DNA of 64,000 nt from Solanum dulcamara (Eukaryota > Streptophyta > Magnoliopsida > Solanales > Solanaceae): NCBI RefSeq assembly GCF_947179165.1, contig NC_077238.1:40725793-40789792 (forward strand), written 5' to 3'. The position numbers were made by a program, and so were the translations under genes. Shown here piece after piece: positions 1 to 10,226 of this stretch (positions are counted from its first letter, which is position 1; the number at the start of each line of letters is the position of its first letter). The notes beneath the pieces are model-generated. The model saw only the letters and a program-made list of their open reading frames with translations. It did not search any database and had not been told where the DNA came from.

Positions 1-185
1 ACTCATTACTTGGCTTCCAATTCCTTCCGGATTCTTATGACTTCATCTCCAACCTTCTCTACTATGGGGTATCACATCTTCCCCTCCTTGGAGTCATTTG
101 ATAGTTTCGTAGCATATCCGGCTCATATGATAATTTCCAAGGAACTTATGAGACATTCCGAGTTTAAAAAGGGTGGGGTGTAACA
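1..185 (-). mobile_element. End of a long LTR (LARD-like family), minus orientation
   Basis: This matches the first ~185 bp (in element sense) of the long LTRs seen at 5420-5604, 12933-13117 and 58160-58337, including the shared block with ctactatggggtatcacat and the terminal tgtaaca at 179-185. The rest of this LTR lies left of the window. It ends directly against plus-strand internal sequence of the same family, not against a polypurine tract, so it is an insertion (solo LTR or element) in element H. The 5 bp after it, gaact, would be the right target duplication. Confidence 0.75.
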
Positions 186-2744
186 GAACTTCTAACAGAA
201 GCACCTCAAAGAGATGTCAGGAACTGAATATGAGTATGAACTAAAAGAGGGATATGTAAGTATGAATTGAACAGTATGATACAAGTATACAGAGATAAAG
301 TAAGACCGCTAATAAGGCGCCCTTAGTAGATGATAACTAAGTTAAAGGCCTGCATTGAGTACGCAGTAAGGGTATGGAGCTTAAGATATAAAGGAATAAT
401 ACGTGTACACAACATCGCCCCAAAAATAGTGAAACCCTTAAAAGACAAAGATGGCAAACTTAAGGAATAAATGGTGCAACTTACATTCATCCCAAGAAAT
501 AAAGGATATAGGTTGGGATAAATCCACTACTTCAAGAAAACCTGGAATAGTTATCATCGGAATACTAGTACTGCCTAATTGAAATTGGAACGACTACAAG
601 TACTAATTAATTTTTGATGAAGATAAGTAAAATGTGGCCTTGGACGAGTTATTCCACGAGTCCTATTACTCAAGTATAGAGTAGTAGATGAGGTGTCACA
701 CTATGTATGAAAAGGTTTTCGTCATTTCATAATTTAGCCAAGATTCCGTATGCAGATAACCAGGTTATAAAATATACATGAAGACGGGGACCTGATACAG
801 TACCAAGTAGATTAGAGAAAGAGATTGGATAAAATTGAGACTGGACATAGAGACATAGAGCAAGGTACAAAGAGATGAAAGTACGAGTACCCTCTAAAGG
901 GGGGAAGTTAATGAGAAAATGGCAAAAGTAGGAGGAGGCAATTGATATGGCAATATATTTGAGATGGACGTCTAAACTTTAATAAAATATCTTGCCGAAC
1001 CAAGTTAGAAAGGTCTGGAGGCCACCAATAATTGGATGGAAGCCAGAATGCTACATAGGCAGCGTTAAGAAGTTTGTGACGAGACCCTGAACAACAAAAC
1101 ACTAGAAAGCGGCTGTGTATAAAAATAGAAGAGTGTAACCATGAAAAGATATCGAATAACTCAAGAGACATTACGAAGGATAATGACAGCATACTAGACC
1201 AAAAGCCAAAATGTTGGCTATAGAGTTAGTAGAAAATGATGTTGCGATAGATATATAACCAAAGAAAAAGGAATAGAAAGCCTCTTGTGGTAGAAAATGA
1301 GAAGAACACAGAGTGAATAGGGGAAAAGAAAGAAGTGCGACAAGGTGGGACTAGTGGAACAACACTAAGATATCTTTCAGGTTAAGTTGAAAACCTTCTC
1401 ATATCCTTTTAAAGGTAAAGAATGACATGAAACTGTGTCAAGAAGATTACAAGAGGGGGTAAGGAAAACTGTGAAATGGTTTGAATAAGACGGACAGGAC
1501 TAGCTAGTTGCTATAGGATAGGCAAGCTTATATGTCAAATTCCTTTAAAACTATGCCAGCTAATAATAGACAAAACTCAAAGCGGCTCTAAAGGTCACTA
1601 TATGAACAAACTTTAGCACTACTTAGTAGCCATCCTAATGAATGGGTGCGTATAAAAAGGGGTGAATAAGATAGGAGAAGTTAAATCAAAGTGACCAAAA
1701 AAAGGGGACAAGTTCATAGTAGAACTAAAGGTCTACCCCGATACTGGTTGCAAGATAACAGAGGAAAGGAAAAGGTAAAACATAAAGACTCGCAAGACAA
1801 CGCTGAGGTAAATCTGGAGCTAAGTTGAGTGCCCCACACATTATTGCAAGGATTACCATGAAACGCAACATGAGGACTTTCCAAGAAGGTCACCCATCCC
1901 AGTATTACTCTCGCCCAAGCATGATTAACTTCTAAATTCTAGTGGAATTTAGTACGATAGTGCGGGTGTGATCGCACGAGATGGAAGAATCTGAACTAGC
2001 GGCGGAGAAACAATATGAGATTATGTTCCTGGAATACTATAAGTTACATTAAGGGTATTGTAAAAATGATTTAAGCAAGACAAGAAGGATTAGCTAATTG
2101 CTAAACAACGACGCACTCGAATGCCACAGTTCTTCAACATAGTACCAGTTAATGAGAGGCAAACCACAGAATGGCTATATGGACCAGTGGGCGAAGGAAT
2201 TTCGACACCACTTGGCAGCCAACTCTGAGGGCAAAAAAGCAAAACCCAAAAGGTAAGCATACTAGTTGATGTAATTTACAGAAGATAGGAAGTAATACAC
2301 GAGGTCAAAAATTCCACAATATGACCATGGCTACAAGACTCACTTCACACTCCATCGACAGATAGCTTTGGAGGGAATATTACTTAGGGATTAACGATAT
2401 TAGCCCATGCTCCTTCAATCAAAGGCTACCTACTCAGTCAAGAAGGTGCAAAATTATAGGGTAAAAGAGTGGTATGACCTTACAGAATCCCCATAGCTAT
2501 TATCCCATACAAAAGAGTCCAAGTTATAGTTAACTACCGAGAATCAGTCCGCGAAGCAACTAGGAAAACACATAAGTCTTCGTACTCTACTTTACCTCTA
2601 ACCTGATGAACAAGCTAAAGCGTACAATTTAAATGCTAGAATATATGTCATGAGCTAGTGTTGTTAACTTCAAAGATAGATGGGATGATTATCTATCACT
2701 TATCAAGTTGCCTATAATAATAACTACTACTCCAGTATCCCAAT
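186..2744 (+). mobile_element. Element H, internal region of a LARD-like retroelement (left part)
   Basis: Homologous, in the same orientation, to the internal region of L1 from about 50484 onward and, reversed, to that of A. No open frame longer than ~95 codons exists. Near 2670-2744 the plus strand still reads as gypsy integrase with frame damage (RWDDYLSL, then SQ before the break). It resumes at 13118 as MAPYK. The region therefore derives from an integrase-bearing gypsy ancestor but is non-coding now. A 5S-rRNA-like segment lies at 1861-1981 on the minus strand. Element A splits H at 2744/13118. Confidence 0.7.
1861..1981 (-). repeat. 5S-rRNA-like segment in element H
   Basis: The reverse complement resembles plant 5S rRNA over ~120 nt, including the box C region (gatgggtgacc read from 1889-1900) and the gggcgagagtaatact stretch just 5' of it. 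Box A is more damaged here than in the copy at 7763. It lies antisense to element H, as in A and L1. It is a diverged relic, not a working 5S gene. Confidence 0.75.
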
Positions 2745-5604
2745 TGTCATGACTCAACCCCGTAGGCCTTGACTGGGGTCCGACCTAGACCCCCCGTATA
2801 CCTAGCTATCAATTGTGGTCAAATTGAATTGTAAATAAGACAATGTCATGTAACAGAGCCCCACTGGCGATAATATTTTCATAAACTTGTAGCCTTTTTC
2901 GATTGTATCACAACATAACAGGGCACGCAAGCTAACAAGGCTGCCATAACATAATAACATATATCATATATCATATAGACCTAGCCGAATCAAACTAACA
3001 TACACAACCCACATATACATGTCTGCAGACCTCTAAAAATATAAATGATAACATATGGTGGGACAGGGCCCCTGTCGTACCCCCGAATGGACAAAACAAT
3101 TTTATACATTAGTGGACAGTATCAAAAACTAGGCCCCAATATAATAGAGCCTCTTCCAGCAGAGCTGCATGGAACCCTAAGCTGACAGACTCCCAAAACT
3201 ATATCTGTACCTGCGAGCATAAACGCAGCCCTCTGAGAAAGAGGGTCAGTACGACATATGTACTAAGTATGTAAAACGTAACATAATACACTGGTGGTAT
3301 ATTCGAAATAGAGAAGCAGGGGAACAAATTATCAAATCGAAGACATGTACCTGTACTCTATGAATCACAAAATCATGTATGCTCAATTTATACAATATAG
3401 CGAGCCCTTTCTGGGGTCCGATGAATCACATCTGTAGGACCATCATAGGCCCAGTTCCATCACCACCTTATTACAACACATCATCATATATATACATATG
3501 TACCCGGCCCTCTAGTGAGGAGCTTAGTGAACAATGCAGTGAATTATGCACGATAACGTACCCGGCCCAAGACTCGGTGAAATAAGGGTTACAGTATACA
3601 CGATTAGAGTCGTGAGTAACTATATGCAATTTAAATCATTATCAGAGACTCGACAAAATAAGAAAGTTAAGCTTTTCTTTGAGGACCCAAGTAATGGTGT
3701 AGTAATCTCGAGTGTCCTCTAAATGCCATTATGGGCTATCTCAAAAGTAATCTTGGGGACCCTAGACATGTATTAACATAGGGCCAAATCATTTATGGAA
3801 TCAAAGAGACTTAATCTCTTATAGTCTTTAAGACTTGGAGCTTGTACATTTTGTACCTCTTTAACATAAAATGTTTCCAAGGAAATAGTTCGACTACTAT
3901 AGGAGTTCGATATTCAAAAGTAAATAAGAGATGTTTAAGAATGGAGTTACCCCAGAGCTCATATCATATTCAACTTACAACTAATACAAAGACATGCCCA
4001 AAAGAAGAAAAGATAGGCTTTACATACCTATACCAAAAACATACCAAGAGAAGCTTCACATACCTCTTGTGAGTTACTCTTTATCCCGTTCGCCTCGTCG
4101 TCCTTTGAACCTATTCAATATGAAAGTAATACGAATATCAACCACTCTTAGCATTCCAGCATCTTAGGTTGCACCTTAGCATTCTTAGAATCTATTTCCT
4201 TGTCCGTTTCTTCGACTAGTTCTTTAATTAGGTAAGGCATTAATGAAAATTGGGCAGCACCTCCCATATAATGTGCCCCATACAAATTTCCAATCACACC
4301 CTTAATAACTACATCCAACCAATAACAACAACCTGTAACATATATACAAGCAATTCATACCAACTTTAGAAAACACAAACCCCAAACAACTTACTCAAAA
4401 CTATCAAAATGTGAATTCTAGACAGCTTACTGTTTTACCTTGTCGCTTTGTTTTGAAGGGGTAATTGAGGGAAACAGGATTTACGTCCTGCATGAAAGTT
4501 ATATACATGTGTCTTAGGGTCGCATAAAATTTCGAATCACCCTTACATCTATTCTGTACAAAAAGCTATGCCAAAAACACCAACAGCAGTCCGTGTAAGA
4601 TTTCCAAAACCAAAATCTGGACAGTACCTCCTCTACACTTCATCACCCTTTTTCGAGAACATAAAAGAAAAACTGGATTTTAAAGGCTAAATGAAAGTTA
4701 TATACCTATGAAATACCTTTCCAAAACATATTGAATCACCCGAAAAAGCTGTACACAAGAAGTTAGACCAATATTACTAACAACTATCCCCTCCAAAAAT
4801 GGGTTTGTTAACTAGTTTTTAACGTTTTCCCTCTTTGTTCTTTCAACTTTCTCTTAAGTTACAAGCTGAAGAATTAATTCCATAGACATCATAATATACA
4901 TATATATACCTCCACATGCTTAGGAAACACTATAGATAATTAATTCACGGAGGAAAAGTGAAGAACTCACATTTAATTCTTCTAAACCATGGCTGCCTTG
5001 TTGTTTTATTCTTCACGTTTTTGTTCCTCTCTTTGGCTGAAGTTTTGGACAACAAATGAAGTCCTTAGTCACAATATATGTAGATATATGTTGCCTTAGG
5101 GGGTGACAAGTGTCAGCCCCTAAGGGTGACACGTGTTCGGCCCCATTGGGCCAACACATACATGCTGCCAATAAGGGGATGCCACGTGGGTCACATACTT
5201 GACCCCAAGCAGGTGGGTCACCTTCTTGCTTGAGGTTCTGCCATGTGTTGCCTTCCTAGGCTACCACGTGTCATCATATCCTCTTCCTCTTGGGTTCGTA
5301 ATCTCATATTATTTTAAGAGCCTATGTAATTCGTGCTACGCAAGCTTGGTATCTCCTCAAGTAGCTTAGGTATGTAAGACTTCTAAGTTAGTAGCTTACG
5401 TAGGTAATTCGATTCCTAAGACTCATTTCTTGGCCTCCAACTCTTTCCGAATTCTCACAACTCTATTTCCAACCTTCTCTACTATGGGGTATCACATTCT
5501 CCCTTCCTTAGAGTAATTTGATAGGGTCGTAGCGTATCCGGCTCACATGATAATATCTAAGAAACTTATGAGACATTCCCAGTTTAAAAGTGTGGGGTGT
5601 AATA
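2745..5604 (-). mobile_element. Element A, left LTR (3' LTR in element sense)
   Basis: Begins tgtcatgac and ends tgtaata, about 2860 bp. It pairs with 10227-13117 over its length; sampled lines differ at several percent. The left flank 2740-2744 is ccaat and the right flank of the partner LTR is tcaat, a 5-bp target duplication with one change. It holds CACGTG motifs near 5131, 5184 and 5263, and the paired stem-loop at 3229-3265. Confidence 0.85.
3229..3265. other. Paired stem-loop module in LTR of A (left)
   Basis: CCCTCT-gagaa-AGAGGG (3229-3245) is a perfect 6-bp stem, followed by CAGTAC...GTACTA (3247-3265), whose last pair is lost. The sister LTR has CCCCCT-gagaa-AGGGGG, so the fourth stem pair changed on both sides (C-G to T-A). 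Confidence 0.6.
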
Positions 5605-5618
5605 TCCTTCCCCCCTTT
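5605..5618 (-). other. Polypurine tract of element A
   Basis: tccttccccccttt directly after the LTR end; on the minus strand it is an A/G-only tract abutting the 3' LTR, the expected primer for plus-strand DNA synthesis. The same tract sits at 53451-53464 in L1 and 58338-58350 in L2. Confidence 0.75.
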
Positions 5619-5625
5619 AGAACAT

Positions 5626-5844
5626 TCATCCCTGAATGTTAAAAAAAACTTCCCTTAGCACCTTATACAAATCGTAGGAAAATTCTTTACTGTTGCCATA
5701 ACACATACTTCCACCCAAGTACTTAATATACATGTTCCGGGAGGTGGGGTTACCTATAAACATCGGGAACAGGTGTGAATATTTTTGTTTTATGTTTTCT
5801 TTAGTTTTCCTAGTCATCCACTTTCTCGTTTTGGTTTTTACCAC
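5626..5844 (-). pseudogene. Gypsy integrase/chromodomain relic in element A
   Basis: A 72-codon minus-strand frame next to the polypurine tract. Its first half (VKTKTRKWMTRKTKENIKQK) aligns by eye with the end of a gypsy chromodomain, normally read as VKVLWRNQ, then TWEAEEDM, then YPHLF. The same position in L1 (53117-53332) and L2 (58469-58729) carries better-kept copies. Family: chromovirus integrase C terminus, which in working elements helps choose the chromatin target. Here it is broken, without an upstream integrase core frame. Confidence rests mainly on the matching positions in L1 and L2. Confidence 0.55.
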
Positions 5845-7762
5845 AGTATCTTGACGGAAGGCACGTCTTTAGTCTATGATCTTCTAGTTTGCCGATCTAA
5901 GATGGCGATAGGTTGTTCCTCGTAGGATTCTATTTTTTGGACATCATCTATGGAACATACTCTAGGTGGCTCATCAGTACCTTTGCAAAACATCCTTATC
6001 TAATAGACTGGGCGTATAGTTTTTCATTCAGGTGGTAAGCTCAACTTACCGACAACTTTTAGCCACCTTATGAGCAACTTGACAAGATCGAATGTGTTTT
6101 GGGTTAAGTTTACCTTTTTCTTTGGTTGACCCTGTTATGAACATCCAATCATCAATTTGAACTCTGTATGTCGATGTTGATTATCTGTATATCATTTCTA
6201 CCGACTCTGGGCTTTTAGTCAATAGCTTGCTTAATCATGTCAAGTCCTTTCTATCTAAGTCCTTCTAACATCGACCCATCCAATAGGGGACTTACACGTC
6301 TTGATCTACCAGTCTTGTATGGAGTCATTGGGATACCAGAGTGGTAGCCATTATGGTAGTTAAACTCAATAAGTGGTGGACGATCGTCTTAGTTACTCTT
6401 AAAGCCAACCATATAATAGTATGCTCAGTCGATTTAGCAGCTCAAGAAAAAATGTAGTACGAAGACCTATCTGTGCTCCCGAGCTTTTCTTAGACTAATC
6501 TCTAGACGTTAATCATAATTGAAGTCCCTCTATCTGAGATATTAGCAGGGGAAACCTCATGAAACCTTATTACCTCCTTGTCCTATAACTTCACCTAGTT
6601 CCAACTGCATAGGTTGTTTTGTTTGAAAGCAACTGAACTGATTTGTTATCCTACTCGTAATAACCCATATAGAACCCTACTATCGAAGGGTATAGAATAG
6701 GTGCGTAACGACGTTGATAATTTGGGAATCGTTAGCCTCATATAGTCCTTCTCGACTCCTTTTGGGTTTTGCTTTTCAATCCTTAGGGTTGGCTACTGAA
6801 TAATGCTACAGGCCTCTCATATAATGTCTCTCGTAGTCGTTCTGTGCTTTGTCTAACATGATCTAGTATAATTCCGAAGGAATTTTGGCATATAAGCTCG
6901 TCATCATGTAGTAACCAGTTAGTTCTGCCAGTTTTATTTAGACCCTTTCACAATTTCCCTTACTCCCGCTTGTAATCCTCTAGACTCATTATCTTGTGTC
7001 ATTCTTTACCTTTACAAGATTATGAGAGGGTACAAAAAGTATCCTAGTGTTACCTCGCTAGTTCTCATGTTTTACCCTACCTTTTTCTCCCTTATCCTAC
7101 ACTCGATGTCGGGGTAGATCTTTGGTCCACTCGTGGCTATGTCTTACTCCACCCGTAGCACTAATTCCATCTCGGTAATTTGACTTAACCTATCTTTGTA
7201 TATCCTGATAGTTAATTGCAACTTGGGCTCCCTTGCCTAGGACAATAGCTGTGGGGACTCTGTAAGGTCTTACCACTCTTTTACTCTACAATTTTACACC
7301 TTCTCGGTGGAGTAGGTAACCTTTGATCGAAGGAGCACGGACTAATATCGTTAATCCATAGGTAACATTCCTCCAGATTTATCTGGCACTAGAGTGCAAA
7401 GTGAGTATTGTAGTCCTGGTCATATTGTGGAATTTTCGACCTTGGGTATTAATTCCTATCATTCGTAAATTACATCAGCTGGTACCCTTACCTTTTGGGT
7501 TTTGCTTTTTTGACCTCAGAGTTGGCTGCCAAGTGGTGTCAAAATTCCCTCGCCCACTGGCCCATAAAGTCATTCTGCGGTTTTCCTCTCATTAACTGGT
7601 AATATGTTAAAGAGCTATGGCATTTGAGTGCGTCGTCAGTTAGCAGTTAGCTAATCCTTCTTGTCTTGCTTAAATTCTTTTTACAATACCCTCAATGTAA
7701 CGTATAGTATTCAAGGAACATAATCTCATATCGTTCCTCCGCCGCTAGTTCCAATTCTTCCA

Positions 7763-7883
7763 TCTCGCATGATCATACCTGCACTAACGCATTAAGTTCG
7801 ATCAGAATTTCGAGGTTAAGCATGCTAGGGCGAGAGTAATACTGGGATGGGTGACCTCCCTGGGAAGTCTTCGTGTCGCATTT
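7763..7883 (+). repeat. 5S-rRNA-like segment, best-preserved copy (element A)
   Basis: Plus strand reads gatcatacc, then gcactaa, then gatcagaa, gaggttaagcatgct, gggcgagagtaatact, gggatgggtgacctcc and tgggaagtcttcgtg in the order and spacing of plant 5S rRNA, for about 120 nt. The internal pol III promoter blocks are recognisable: box A 7813-7828, the intermediate element just after, box C 7843-7862. It runs antisense to element A. Substitutions in every third or so of the first 45 nt argue against a functional 5S gene. No clear T-run terminator follows at once. Confidence 0.85.
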
Positions 7884-9576
7884 CATTGTAATCCTTGCCA
7901 TAATGTATGGGGCACTCAACTTAGCTCCAGATTTACCTCAGCATTGTCTCACGAGTCTTTATGTTTTGCCCTGTCCTTTCGTCTGTTATCTTGCATCTAA
8001 TATCGGCATAGCCCTTTAGCTTCACTATCCTCTATTCACTTTGTGTTCTCCTCATTTTCTACCACAGGAGCTTTCTATTCCTTTTTCTTTGGTTATTTAT
8101 CTATCGCAACATCATTTGCGACTAACTCTATAACCAACATTTTGGCTTTTGGTCTAGCATGCTACCATTATCCTTTGTAATGTCTCTTAAGTTGGTTGAT
8201 ATCCTTTCATGGTTACACTCTTTTATTTTTATACGCAGCCGCCTTCTAGTATTATGTTGTTCAGGGTCTCGTCACAAACTTCTTAACGCTGCCTTATGTA
8301 GCATTCTGGCTTCCATCCAATTATTGGTAGCTTCCGGACCTTTCCAACTTGGTTCAGTAAGATATCTTATCGAAGTTTAGACGTCTATCTCACATATATT
8401 TCTATATCAATTGCCTCCTCCTACCTTTGCCATTTTCTTATTAACTTCCCTTCTTTAGAGGGTACTCATACTTTCATCTACTTGTACCTTGCTCTATGGC
8501 TCTTTTTCCAGTCTCAATTTCACCCAATCTCTTCCTCCAATCTACTTGGTACTGCATCATGTCTCCGTCTATCTTCATATTTTATAATCGGACTATCCGC
8601 GTACGGAGCCTTGGCTAAATTACAAAGCGATGAGAACCTTTCCATATTTAATGTGATGTCCTGTCTACTAATCGGTACTTGAATAATGTGACCTAAGGAA
8701 CAACTCATCCAAGGCCACCTTCTACTTTTCCTTTTCCCAGAATTACTTCGCACCTGTAGTCATTCCAATTCAAATTAGACAGTGCTAGTATTCCGACGAT
8801 AACTATTTAAGGTTTTCTTGAAGTAGTAGCTTTATCCTAACCTATATCCTTTGCTTCTTGGGGCGAATAGAAGTTGAGCCATTTGTTCCTTAAGTTTTCC
8901 ATCCTCGTCCCTTAAGGGTTCCACTATTTTTGGGGCGACGTAGTGTACACGCGTTATTTTTTTTTGTATCTTAAGCCCCATGCTCTTACTGCGTTCTCAA
9001 CGCAGGCATTTAACTTAGTCAACGCATACTAAGTGCGTCTTACTAGTGGTTCCACTTTATCCCTGCATACTCGTATCACATTGTTTAATTCATATTTACA
9101 TATCCCCCTTTTAATTCGTATTCGTGTTCAGCTCCCGACATCTCCTTAAGGTGCTTTTGTTAGAAGTTTTTTTCCCAATTAGTCGGTAGAGAACTATAAA
9201 CTGTTATCGTGAACCATTTTCCAACCATTGTTGGAAGAAACTAAAACCTCTTAAACATCACAGTACTTCCCTTTTAATACTTGCCCAACTTGGTCTCCTT
9301 CCAAGTTTATCCTCAAGTTATGAACAACTCGTCTAATTTACGATAAGAATTGAGGGCTTGGGGCTTTCAAAAAGAGTGAAGCTCAATTACTAGACACCTT
9401 ACCCTTCAACCTGAGCTTCTTTTTTTTTCTACAGCATAGTTACAGCTGGAGATATTGTGGTCTGAACTGTACTGCTTAGACAGACTTTTGTTTCTCCGTA
9501 ATAAACTTCCACGAGTGAAAAAGGTATCCCTTATGGACAACCTAAGGGGTACCTCTTACATCTTTAGTTAACCATA

Positions 9577-9822
9577 ATGGGGGTACTTGGTATCAACTTC
9601 CAAGACATCTTAAGACTCTATGTTTCATTCTCTTTTCTTGTTCTGGGAAAATTTCAACAGAGTTTCCTCTATAATTCTTACTTATCCCCAAACCTGCACG
9701 CAGAAAATACCAACAATGCCTCACGGTCCAACACATATATATTCTTATCATATCACAGCCGCATAGGGCTTTCAATATCACCTCATATTGCAGCCATACA
9801 GGGCTTTCAACGTCAACCATAA
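9577..9822 (-). repeat. Conserved leader segment downstream of the primer site, with short repeats (A)
   Basis: The stretch is shared with L1 (about 49810-50040, plus) and L2 (about 61120-61270, minus). It contains two copies of a gaaagccctatgcggctg-like motif (9758-9776 and 9789-9809 read on the minus strand) and a third shortened one. In L1 the copies lie at 49823-49842 and 49859-49878. It holds small frames on both strands but none keeps its reading across copies. Confidence 0.5.
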
Positions 9823-10210
9823 TATAAGAATACTGGACTTACCTCATGTGTCCAACTTCAAACTGCATCTGTTGCCCTTCCTGTCTTCTTTCCTTTCAGG
9901 TTTCAACTTTACATTTCAATAATACTTCAATACCTTACCGATGGATATCTTCCGTGGCTTTACTTTACTTACCTGCATGCTTCATAACTTTCCATGTCAT
10001 CAATTACTTTTTTCTGTTGGTGTCGTCCTTCTATTAAGATCCAAGGTTAGTATAAGAAATTTTCCTATGACTCGGATCTAAAGCACGATCTCAGATGTGA
10101 AGGAAAGGTAACATCTTAAATGTCCTGTAGCTTCTTATTTATGGATGTGGTAACACATCGATAATCAAGACTCTACTAGACACGGTCTATAGACAATCCA
10201 AGGATGAACT

Positions 10211-10222
10211 GCTCTGATACCA
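10211..10222 (-). other. Primer binding site of element A (tRNA-iMet)
   Basis: gctctgatacca on the plus strand, i.e. TGGTATCAGAGC in element sense, the perfect 12-nt complement of the plant initiator tRNA-Met 3' end, 4 bp from the 5' LTR. Confidence 0.9.
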
Positions 10223-10226
10223 CTTC

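Larger units (their letters stand above)
5605..10226 (-). mobile_element. Element A, internal region (non-coding)
   Basis: About 4.6 kb between two LTRs, with a tRNA-iMet primer site at the right end and a polypurine tract at the left, so sense is minus. Longest open frames are ~80 codons and none continues a recognisable protein. Relics: a chromodomain-like end at 5626-5844 (minus; YSHLFPMFIGN corresponds to the HYPYLF-type end in active relatives), and an integrase-like stretch near 6200-6400 (minus). A 5S-like segment is at 7763-7883. The element could only have moved with proteins supplied by another element. Confidence 0.8.

Noticed and set aside
7763..7883. Functional 5S rRNA gene
   Set aside because: Many substitutions in the first third, no tandem 5S neighbours, no clear terminator; it is embedded in a retroelement and repeated with it.
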